Source of the DNA: Pyrocephalus nanus | Taxonomy: Eukaryota > Chordata > Aves > Passeriformes > Tyrannidae | DNA: 64,000 bases | Assembly (NCBI GenBank): GCA_038380795.1 | Contig: CM076260.1 | Location: 35,126,634 to 35,190,633 of the forward strand | Direction of reading: 5' to 3' | Position numbers and translations under genes: made by a program | Shown: positions 1 to 9,690 of the stretch, piece by piece | Numbering within the stretch: position 1 is the first letter of the stretch | Layout of the letters: each line of letters opens with the position of its first letter | Notes under the pieces: generated by a model | Database searches by the model: none | The model's input: the letters and a program-made list of their open reading frames with translations, nothing else | Told to the model about the DNA's origin: nothing

Positions 1-1234
1 CCTTCTCACAGGCTATGTCACTGGCAAGAAGTCCTCAATCTAGGAATGGCAAACTGAAAAGAGCTCTCCAGCAGTTGTCTTAGAGGGGAATATCACTAAT
101 GTGTTTCCCATCCTCTGTGCTGAAACCTCCAACACAGTGTTTTGCTTCTTCACTTGAAAGTATTCTCCTGTGGTGGACTGAGAGAATCCCAGTGAGAGAA
201 CAGGATTCTTGCAGCAGGTTTTGGAAGTGCTTCTTTCCAAGTGTCAGGCTTCTTAAGGCATTGTGGAAAATCCGAAGTTGTCTGGTAGGGGACTAATTAA
301 GACTAGTCAAACAGGATGTGGAGAATAGCATGAAAGGGCTTGAGAGGCTCTGGTCTAAGACTGTGTCTGCACTGTGTTACTCTGTGCGGTACAGATTTAT
401 TCTTGTAACTCTTTTCATCACTGGAAAAAATACAGGACAAAGAAAGAAGCAGCCAAAATGGAGCCAGAACTTTTCTTTGAGCAAATTGAGAAAAAAATTG
501 CCTTTGTATACACACAATTAATATCAAACCCAAACTGTTTACATGAAATTGATAGAACTGGAGTTCTATGAAAGAGTAAATTCCTGCTCTGAATCAGTCT
601 AAATTCGGGTTAGGGGATTTTGGCTCAAGACTGCAAAGGTTAAATTACAGCATATAATGCAGTATGTCTGCAAGGTTACTGCTGCTCAGAAATGACTGCA
701 TAATGTGTACAGACACTGTATTTGTGAGAGAAAGACAATCTCTGCTTTGCCCAGGCCAGCTTCAAATATAAAACAATGTTATAGCAAAGCAACTCAATAC
801 TTAGTAATTTTGAGTTTGCTGCTGAGAAGTTTGTGCAGAGGAACAGTTTTGTTGTCTGTGCAGTGCTCTGAATTAGAAGATGTGTCATATAACACTTATC
901 TTAGATAGTGTGGGGGCAGCCAGTGAAAGGTAACTGTGTTCTCCTGAAACAACAAGGATGTCATGTAGCACTTTTGGAGAGATAAGTGAACGTTTGGACT
1001 GGGAAGGGTATGCAAAGGATACCAAAGTTCAACAGCTAATTAGTGTGTTATCACTTGAAAAGTAACATAACTGAATGAATGAAGTCATGGAATCTAGGGA
1101 AAAAGCTTGTCATTTGTTAAATTGTATTACGGTGTACATGAACCATACAATGGTGACATTTTCAGGAATGCAATGTAGCAGAAATGGGACAAACAGAGGT
1201 TTAGTTTAGGTCCTGAATTTAGAGCATCTGTAAA

Positions 1235-1269
1235 TGTGCATGACCCTTATTTATCTGGTCATATGCACA
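1235..1269. repeat. Short inverted repeat (hairpin)
   Basis: The left arm TGTGCATGACC pairs with the right arm GGTCATATGCACA around an AT-rich loop of about 11 nt. The stem is about 11 bp with a 2-nt bulge in the right arm. No transcription unit or microRNA context is visible, so the function is unknown and it may be a chance palindrome. Confidence 0.45.
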
Positions 1270-2465
1270 TCATCATGTTATCAGCAGGAAATCAAAGCTC
1301 CAACTAAAATTCCAGTAGATGAAGTTTATAGTTTGGGAACATGAAGTCATCCTGTCATAGTATTTGCCCAACAATTTTTTGAACTCTTACTAAGGGATTT
1401 ACTTGGTGAATTATCACTTCTTGTTCAGAAGGAAGCAAAAGGTGGATATACAGTTTAACACAGAATTTTCCATTTAAAGCTAGGTCACATTTTACCCCAT
1501 GCTAGCCTGGGCCTTAAACCAGTAGCTTGCAAGGTAGGCAGGTGAGCTAAGCAGGCAAAAGATTGATTTTCAGACTGTTTGAGCTAGCTTGATGCAACTG
1601 AAAAAAGCTCCATACAGAGGAAGGTAAGTTCATCTGAAGCCATTCTGGCTGTGCGTGGGAGGGAGGCCCACTGCAGCAGGATCTGGCAGCTCTCTGTGAA
1701 AGGCTAGGAGAGCAGAGACACTCAATTTCTCAAAAAAAATTTGGGATTACCCAGTAAATCACATAACCTTGCACTGTCCAGAAATGTAACATGAATGTGG
1801 TGATAGAATAATCACTGCAGCCCACTGACGCAAACAGGACAACGTACAGGGACATAGAAACACTCTGAAGCACGGGGTGCAGAAAAACGACTCTGTGCAA
1901 GGGGAAAATGAATGGTTGGAGTCTTATCTAGTGTGATAAGAAGCATTTACTTCTGAAGAAACTATTAAAGGACCAATTCTATAGCATGCACTTAGTTAGG
2001 GAGTACTAATTTGGCAATTATTTGTAGTGAAGAATGTGGCCACTAATGGGCCAGTCTTGGTGCCTTTGGAGAAATCTAGTAATGGTTGGAAGGGAGATGT
2101 GAAGGAAGACATGGAAAGATGCAGCTGGTCATGTGACCTTACAGGACAGCTTTACAAATCACACAGTAAGCATATGAAACACTCAAGTGGTCATTCTGCT
2201 GTTGTTATGAAAGAGCTATTTTTCAAATATGTCTGAGGAACCCAAAACAATCTTCCTTCAGCTCTAAGTATTTCCCATGTGTAGGAACACATATTCTTTA
2301 GGAAAGCTTTCTATTCAAGTGCAGAGGCTTTCTTGGGATACTTGTCCAGTGCAATCGTCATTCCCTTTCCTGCTGTTTTACTGTTTAAGATATGGTATCA
2401 ATTTACAGAAAACACAAACAAGAGGTGCACTTTCAAGCTAACAGGCAAAAATACCCTCACCTGCT

Positions 2466-2490
2466 GACTATGTCTATACTATTGAAGTTA
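2466..2490 (+). repeat. Solo terminus-like match to the 6466 element
   Basis: The 17-nt start GACTATGTCTATACTAT resembles the left end at 6466 (GGCTATGTCCACACTAG) at most positions. I found no matching inverted right end within the next few hundred bases, so this would be an isolated remnant or a chance match. Confidence 0.25.
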
Positions 2491-3214
2491 AAAGAAGATT
2501 GCTGCTAGCAATGCTGTCTGCCTAAGACAATGACAAACTGCAAATAATTTTGTGCAAAGCACAGATCAGACAGGGTATGAGTCAGCTGGGATTCTTTTAA
2601 TAAATTGTTCATGACAAAAGACTGGACCACCTTTAAGTCATCCCATGATGTGCTGGGTATTTGCTGGAAGCAGTAGCGAATGAAAGCAAAGATAAATGGT
2701 GAAAATATAAATTAAAGAAATATAAAGAAAACAAGGGGCTCTAATTGATGCACACTTTTCTAGACTTTACTTAGTTATCTATTCCTAGCTAGTTACATGA
2801 AGAAATGGGAAGTGACCAACATATTGGTGCAGAATTCTTCAGGCAACTTTCTAACATAATATGTGTCTGTTGGATCCAAATTGTTGTCCAAAAAATACTT
2901 AGACAATAAAAACATGGAATGTGAACTAAGGCAATAAACGTGTAAAGATACAGTGTGTGGCTTAAATCTTTCCACATTATTAAAAGTCCAAGTCATCCAA
3001 CAGTACATTTTCAAACTCTTTTGCTCTGTGATTTATTACCAAGGCTATCATAATCAATTACTTTTAATTAATAGAAGATGGAAGCATTAATTGGTCCTAT
3101 TTAAGTTTGATTGTATTAAATGATTCTACCAGTGATCAAAAATGTATTTCGAAAGGGAGTTTAGGCTAATATATCAGCAAATGAGGCACTATAAACATGA
3201 TTAATATGCACATT

Positions 3215-3560
3215 AGACTTTCCTTATCACTTTTTGTTGGCAGTTTTTATCCGGTCACAGCTGAAATTCCATTGAGTTCTTTCTCCTTTTGTATAAAATA
3301 CAGATTATGTGGAGACAGCCGTCTGAGCAACTGGAGTTTCATCTTGTATGGCCATTAATTATTATTGCTCCTTTAGTATTTCTTATCTATCACAGAGATG
3401 TAGGACTGTATTTTTATAGACATTTGCAGTTAGGAAAAAAGAGGCTTTTGTGGGATGGCGCCTCAGCATATTTTTATTGCAGAAGGGATCGACAACACAT
3501 TTTGCACATCTCTGAAAGGGCAGAATAAGATGTTTACAGCTGTCATCATCATGGAGGTAT
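3215..3560. promoter_or_regulatory. Candidate conserved noncoding element
   Basis: This is a unique, non-repetitive block with homeodomain-type AT cores (TTAATTATTATTGC near 3355) and a few retained CpGs (ATCCGGTC near 3249, GCCGTC near 3318, GGCGCC near 3458, ATCGAC near 3488) in otherwise CpG-poor DNA. It has no sign of splice-bounded coding. The call is inferred from composition only; alignment with other birds or reptiles is needed to show constraint. Confidence 0.3.
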
Positions 3561-4882
3561 GTATTTTTGGTAATACACCAGGGAAGCTGCTGGATAGTAT
3601 AGACTGCCTTTGTTGCAACATTTTGATTTGGAGCTGGTTTTTTTTTTAATACATCCAGAATTATGTTGTGTTTACTCCAAGGGAATAATATGCAATATAA
3701 AACTTTTCACTGAGTTGTCCCTGCAGTTGGGGAAACTTAAGAATACATTGCTTTCCTGGCAGTTTGCTAACTTGAAAGTGTTCTTCTGCACTGTGCTCAG
3801 CCTTATTTTCTTATTTTGATTCCTTCTCACTCCTCACAGTGGAAAAATTTTCATTCACTTCCAATTCAAGACAGAAGTGTTGGGACAGATACCTGTTACT
3901 ACCGCAGACACCTCAAACACCCCACCACCATCATGCCATGAGAGAATCAGATGCAGAACTAAGGTGATTTCAGACACTGACGTTTTGTTCCACTGCTCTC
4001 AGTGAGAATCCATCTGCAGACCTCATTGCTCCAAGAGACTCAAACCTTCTTGTTTCTAGCTCAAAGCTGCCTATCACCAGTGTAACGCCCACTTGTCCTA
4101 GGGCTAACATTTAACCACTGAGGCTAATATCCTTCTCAGTCTCTTTTACCAAAGTGTGTTCAGTGCAGTGTAGACTTCTTTAACCCAGCCTGGGCTGCAA
4201 GCAGCAGCACATGCAACACACAGAGGTAGACCTGAACTCCTGTATACACTGTTTCTGTCTGAACTCACAGTTGACAGATGTTAGTAGCTGTTTGGACAGT
4301 TGTTTACACACTTCAGATTTTTGGCACAACCATATTGTGTTGGTGAATCATACTCATCTGGTGTCCTAATAGGCAGGCAAACTTTCCTCTTCAGCTGTTC
4401 CCTGCTGAGGAATTCCCTGCTTATATTAGAAATTATTATTAGCATGCACAAGACTTCTTCACCATTTCATTTCTCTCTGCTCTAGAGGCCACCCTGTTTG
4501 CCTTATGTGATATTTTGATTCCTCTCTGTATTATTGATTCCTCCTGACTCTGTGTGCTCTGCTCATCTCATTGGCTTACACTGCATTTTTGTGCCAAAAC
4601 TACTGAACATAATTGAGCAAAAACAGCTCCAAAACTGACATAAGCTTATCAGCACCTTCCTCTGTCTTGCTACACCTTCCTCCCCTCACAGCTCCTCACA
4701 CACCTTCTGGTTTTTGCTGTTCTTTCTGAGGCATAACAGGGTATTTCTGGTGTTCTGGTGAAAGAAATACACTGGGAAGTCTGGATAGTTGTGGAGGTAT
4801 TGTTCTAGTTCTAAATCAGTGTAGATGGTTCCCCTTTGCTCTGAAGAGACAAGGGCCATTGTAGGTTATGTTCATTGAGCTG
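3561..4882. other. Unique DNA, no gene seen
   Basis: Unremarkable AT-rich sequence with a short poly-T tract near 3639. Pyrimidine-rich patches occur around 4500-4750. No recognisable repeat family or coding frame is visible. Confidence 0.6.
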
Positions 4883-5120
4883 TGGGAAGGGAAGGGAAGG
4901 GAAGGGAAGGGAAGGGAAGGGAAGGGAAGGGAAGGGAAGGGAAGGGAAGGGAAGGGAAGGGAAGGGAAGGGAAGGGAAGGGAAGGGAAGGGAAGGGAAGG
5001 GAAGGGAAGGGAAGGGAAGGGAAGGGAAGGGAAGGGAAGGGAAGGGAAGGGAAGGGAAGGGAAGGGAAGGGAAGGGAAGGGAAGGGAAGGGAAGGGAAGG
5101 GAAGGGAAGGGAAGGGAAGG
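4883..5120 (+). repeat. Perfect (GAAGG)n pentanucleotide microsatellite
   Basis: About 47 uninterrupted copies of the 5-bp unit GAAGG run for 238 bp, with no substitution that I can see. The + strand is pure purine and has a GGG run every five bases, each separated by AA. All six frames are open through it because the unit contains no stop; the resulting Gly-Arg-Glu-Gly-Lys or Phe-Pro-Ser-Leu-Pro type repeats are artefacts and not genes. Perfect purity suggests recent expansion or active slippage. Its true length may be misassembled. Confidence 0.98.
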
Positions 5121-5125
5121 GGAAA

Positions 5126-6465
5126 AGCCTTTTTTCTAGAATCTGACGAAACGTGTTTTTGCACTCTCTTCTGTAGTGGATATTTGCAGTAAATACCATC
5201 TCTTTTCCTAATTCAATTTAATTTCTTTAAGTAATACCTTGAACATAATTTCCGTCTCCTCTGGGGAAGCCTTGGGGTGAGACTGGAGAGGGCATGGGAG
5301 CCTGGAGGCTGATGGCATCATACTGTTGGGATAGTCTGATTACCAGTGAAATAGAGGGTGCATGACAGAGCATGCAAGGGCCCCCAGGACCCACTACTGG
5401 ATGCTGTGCATAGAAGGGGTCTGTGCACCTGAAAAGAGACCAGCAGGTCTCTGCAGGATCACTGTCTACAGCAGTCAGGCTCTGTCCCATCCCCAGCATG
5501 TGAACCTCCACCCTGATGCTCAGCAGTCTGCTTAAATCCACCTCTTGCTCCATGGGTGCCGACAGTTACTTATTCGTAAAACTATTTTGGAAAAGTTGTT
5601 CTACCAGAAATTTATCCTATATCTTTTTCAGGAAAAAAGCCTGCGTAGACAAGCTGTAATAAGATATAGTTGGCTTGCTATGTGTCCAGGGACCTGATTT
5701 GCAGCAACATAAAACAGACGCCCCAAATTAGTGGATATGTTTTCTTTCTGTGTTTGTGGGCCTCCATTTTGTAGCTGTGGAATAGATTTAATTTTTTTTT
5801 TTTATTATTATTTCAGTCCTTTAGGATCAGGGTGAAAATCAGATTATATTTGTAATGGGTTCACTTTTCGAGAAAAATATTTGAATTCGAACACTGATGA
5901 GAAAAAATGGCCTAAAATTTCACACAGACAAAACAAATATAAAACCCTCAAAATGTTGATTAAGGAAGTGAGCAGTTTACAGTCATGTGGACATTTAGAA
6001 GGAATAAATATCTCCTGATCTTGATGGCTTTTTAACATCATCTGTTGGATGTCATTCAATGCTCATTGCCTCACTCTGTTGGAGGAGACATGCAGTGAAC
6101 TGCCGCTGGAATTTCAGTCAGAAGTTTAGGCCAAACATTTAATATTTTTATTATTGCCTCAAAAGTTACAGGTGATAATAACTGAAGGATGTAATATTTG
6201 CCAATTTTTTTTTTATGGTTTTGATTGAACATTGGGCCAAGAAACTCAACACATATAAATATGGTCCAAATGAATTTGGATCAAAATAAATAATTTTGTA
6301 AAAATTTCTGAGCAATCCAAACTCAGCTTTAAACACATTCATTACAGCATCCATTACAACAGAGTTACGCCTGATTACTTGGTTGCTATTATTAATTTCT
6401 AGATTATTTTTTCCTGAAGCAAACTCTAGGAAGAATTCAGTCACAGCCTCAGAAACTCACACGCA
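5126..6465. other. Unique DNA, no gene seen
   Basis: The stretch from 5227 to 5560 is more GC-rich than its surroundings and is open on the minus strand for 108 codons. The translation has no recognisable domain and no splice evidence. The remainder is AT-rich, with a poly-T patch near 5791-5802. Nothing else is supported. Confidence 0.55.
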
Positions 6466-6692
6466 GGCTATGTCCACACTAGTAAATTAAACATTAGAGC
6501 ATGGGCCCAAGATTTAACACACAGTCACTACTACCTATCTAGCATTGACTCTCAGATGCTTTTTGACTTGGACAAGCCCCTACTCTCCCAAACAACCCTT
6601 GAGACTTGCTAAGGAATAAGACATTCCCAATCAGCAGTTTGAAAACAGATGCCCTACTTTGAAGGCAAAATGTTAATAGTATAGACATGACC
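6466..6692. mobile_element. Decayed element with terminal inverted repeats (MITE-like)
   Basis: The left end GGCTATGTCCACACTAGTAA matches, as an inverted repeat, the right end TTAATAGTATAGACATGACC; about 15 of 20 positions agree. The unit is about 227 bp and has no coding capacity. The arrangement fits a small non-autonomous DNA transposon. From memory of sauropsid genomes, ends of this GGCTATGTCTACACT type are dispersed widely, but I cannot name the family with confidence. No clean target-site duplication was identified. Confidence 0.5.
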
Positions 6693-8365
6693 AAATGATG
6701 CCAGAAGAGTCCTGGCACTTGGTTTACTAAGATAGATGAGTTATAGTGTACTTTCTTTGGAGACTTTATACAATATAAATAGTGCGCTTTTGCCAGCAGT
6801 GCAAGCTTCAGAGGGGACCTGTTAATGAAATTGCCTGACATCAAGCTGCCAACAGTCTTCTGGAGCAATTAGGTGCAGCAATTGTTTTGGACAAAGTTTT
6901 TTTTTCTTAATTGTGTTGGACCAGAGTCTCTATCCAGACTCTGTATGCAAAGGTTTGAGAGAAGCCTAAAATTTTGCACAATATTTTAAAGAAGTTTCTA
7001 TGAATGAAGCTTTTGCTGTTCTCTGAAGTGTGGTCATCACAGAGATTTAGCTCAGGAGAAGCAAAGGGCAGGAAACAAAAAAACTAGCTCTAGAGAAAGA
7101 TTGCTGAAGAATTATACTAATACTAAATAATGAAGAAGAATGTAAACAGATTATAGATACAGAGTGCCTGAGATCAGCTAATGGCTGAAAAAATAGATGA
7201 CAGAGATAAAAATGATAAGACTTGTCAGAAAGAACAAAGCCTCTGTGTGCATCATGCAGATTAAGGAATTAGAGTTGAAAGGTTAAGTGTGAGCAACAAT
7301 GAATATGAAAAATGGGTGAAAAAAAGAAGAAAAAGGCAAGTTTGTTTCATAAATCAGTTCTAGTTTAACATTGCCGTAAGCAAAAAAAAAAAGTGTGTTG
7401 AAGTCTGTCATGCCAGCAGATAGCTCAGGCTGGACATTGGGAAAGGTATTGGTATTTTCAGCAGCAGATATACGTGTCCTGTTCTAAATGCTGTAAATAT
7501 TGGCCTATCATCGTGTGCTTTGTTTCATGGCAGGAGCCAAACTATCTTCAGTTTTAAAGGCCATGAGCCCGGACAACTTTTTTAGCTGACCTCATGCACA
7601 TCCAACTCCATGGATCTAAAGGCTTCGATACTTCATAGAAGAAGAATGGAAAAAAGAGTTTCTACCAAGCCTGTAGTAGGTAGATGCTGGCCATGAAATA
7701 CATGTTCACAACAGATAATTATTCTGGGTGTAACATCTGTTCTCTTTACCGCAGGAAATTCTTCAGAGAGAAGCTCAAAATGGGTAGCAGATATCTGAAA
7801 GCACTTCTAGTTTATTGGATAAATATGGAATGTTTCTAAATCTACCATTTTTAGAATGAACAAAAATATATTCTGGACAATTACCAGCAACAATAGCTAA
7901 ATTTACAGTGCTTTCCTCTTCTAAGTTTGGATATATTGTTGAAATCTGCTCCTTCTAACAAAAACAAATCCAATTGCTATGCATTACAGTATACATGATG
8001 GAGCAGGAGCTCTACATCTGCAGTGTTTCCACTTCAGGAGCAAGAGTAGGGCACAGTCTGCACAGCAAGTGACTTGGTCCTGTCTATTCAAATGAAACTT
8101 TTTTCATCCTATCTGAGAGGACTAGCTACTCACATCCTCTACATCATGTCATTAGGGCATAGCATTAAAAAGGCCTATTTATTCTAAAATGTGACTGAGC
8201 TCTGCTCATAAAATCTCTCTCAAGAACTACATGGTGACTTGTGCACAGGGGCCATAAAGATGCCTTTTCTGTGACTAATGCAGAAAAAAAAAAATGCTAT
8301 TCCTTTTCCAAGCATCCCAGAATCCACCGAGATGCACTTGTAATGCTGTAAGTAGTACCCAAGAA
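6693..8365. other. Unique AT-rich DNA, no gene seen
   Basis: This stretch has no coding frame of note and no recognised repeat. The part from about 7490 to 7640 keeps a few CpGs (ATCGTG, CCCGGAC, TTCGAT) in otherwise CpG-poor sequence, but it is too weak to call an element. Confidence 0.55.
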
Positions 8366-9104
8366 CTGTCGGTTCACAACAACCCCATGCAGAGAGCCAC
8401 AGGCTTGGGGCAGAGTGGCTGGGAAGCTGCCCAGCAGAAAAATACCAGGGAGTGGTGGTCGACAGTAGTTGAACATGAGCCAGCAGTGTGCCCAGGTGGC
8501 TAAGAAGGCCAGTGGGATCCTGGGTTGTATCAGAAATAGTGTGGCCAGAAGGACCAGGAAAGTTATTGTCCTTGTGTACTCAGCATTGGTGAAGCTACGT
8601 CTCAAATCCTGTGTTCAGTTCTGGGCCCCTCACTACAAGAAGGACACTGAGGTGCTGGAGTGTTTCTAGAGAAGGGCAACGAAGCAGGTGAAGGATCTGG
8701 AGCACAAGTCTGATGAGAAGTGGCTGAGGGAGCTTGGAGAAAAGGAGACTCAGAGGGGAACCTTTTTGCTCTATGCAACTACCTGAAAGGAGGGTGTAAC
8801 AAGGCAAGGGTTGGTCTTTTCTCCCAGGTAACCAGTGATTGAACAAGAGGAAATAGCCTGAAGTTGCACCAGGGGAAGTTTAAATTGGATATTAGGAAAC
8901 ATTTCTTTACCAAAAGTGTTGACAAGCATCAGAACAAGGTGCCTTGGGAAATGGTTGAGTCACTGCCCTCGAAGGTATCTAAAAGCCATATAGATGTGGC
9001 ACTTAGGAATATTCTTTAGTGGTGGACTTGGCAGTGCTGGGTTAACAGTTAGACTTGATGATCTTAGAAGTCATTTCCAGCCTAAATGATTCTATGTTTC
9101 TAAG
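8366..9104 (+). mobile_element. CR1 LINE, 5'-truncated 3' end (avian type)
   Basis: CR1 is a chicken-repeat-1 non-LTR retrotransposon that copies by target-primed reverse transcription and usually leaves 5'-truncated copies. The left end translates as NNPMQR followed by LGQSGWEAAQQKN, the tail of the reverse-transcriptase ORF. Typical CR1 phrases follow, such as ATGAGCCAGCAGTGTGCCCA (8473-8492) and CTGTGTTCAGTTCTGGGCCC (8609-8628). The 3' end reads AGACTTGATGATCTTAGAAG and then TGATTCTATG. The ORF is broken by stops and frameshifts. Relative to the usual CR1 pattern as I recall it, about 14 bases (the GGTTGTTTAGTCT part) are missing near 8727-8750. The copy is not autonomous. The 5' boundary is approximate and the subfamily is unassigned. 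Confidence 0.95.
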
Positions 9105-9540
9105 GGTGAATAGATCTATGTTTCGACAGAGCTCCCTCTATCGCAGCTTCTCGTCTCTGGTGGTGGCCGTGGGTAGATACACAAAGCAGGATATATCAAC
9201 AGGACGAGTGTGTGTACTGATGCTTTCACCAGTATATTGGCCTCCAGCTCTCTGTGACTTTGATGTTTCAAGGGGATTCTTTTACCATTAGCAAGTCTAA
9301 TTTCTTTTTGAACCCAGGAAAATTTTTATATCTACAGTGTGCTGTGACAATAGGTTGTATAGTTAATGACACTATATAAAGAGACACTCTCCCTGCTGGG
9401 TGTGTGGCATTTAAATGCAGCTCCTCTGAAAGCTCAGGAAGGGCAGAAGTCCTGCATTTTCTTTGATGTCAGCTTTCCTTCTCCTCTCTGCTTCCCTCTT
9501 TTCTCCTCTCTCTGCTCTATGGTGGGTGCTACATAGTCCC
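9105..9540. other. Unique DNA flanking CR1, with CpG patch
   Basis: From 9120 to 9290 the sequence keeps several CpGs (TTCGACAG, TATCGCAG, TCTCGTCT, GGCCGTGG, GGACGAG) directly after the CR1 end. The stretch 9473-9518 is pyrimidine-rich. No gene is recognised. The CpG patch could be a regulatory block or a young insertion. Confidence 0.4.
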
Positions 9541-9690
9541 TTTCCACTCTTACAGTTATAATAATTACATTAATTAGGTCTGCATTTTGCATTTAGCTAC
9601 ACAATATAATGAACAGTTTGCTGAAAATTAATGTTCTATGCTTGGCACAAGATGCAGCATTATTCATTTCTTCATTGTCTTTTTTGTGGC
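9541..9690. promoter_or_regulatory. AT-rich homeodomain-core cluster (candidate)
   Basis: Several ATTA/TAAT cores are grouped here (ATAATTACATTAATTAGG near 9561-9578 and AAAATTAATG near 9624). Such clusters occur in enhancers but also arise by chance in AT-rich DNA. The evidence is compositional only. Confidence 0.2.

Larger units (their letters stand above)
1..3214. other. Unique AT-rich DNA, no gene seen
   Basis: No supported coding region, RNA gene or complete repeat is visible. Open frames are all below about 80 codons and have no recognisable product. Two small items stand out: a hairpin-forming inverted repeat at 1235-1269 and a sequence at 2466-2490 that resembles the left terminus of the element at 6466-6692. 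I see nothing else to annotate. Undetected regulatory sequence remains possible. Confidence 0.6.

Noticed and set aside
4160..4190. AGTGTAGAC string similar to the TIR family end
   Set aside because: Match is limited to nine bases, too short to be meaningful.
4811..5199. Open frames of 85-127 codons in several frames on both strands encoding FPSLP or GREGK repeats
   Set aside because: They are the translation of the GAAGG microsatellite, whose unit contains no stop codon in any frame; not genes.
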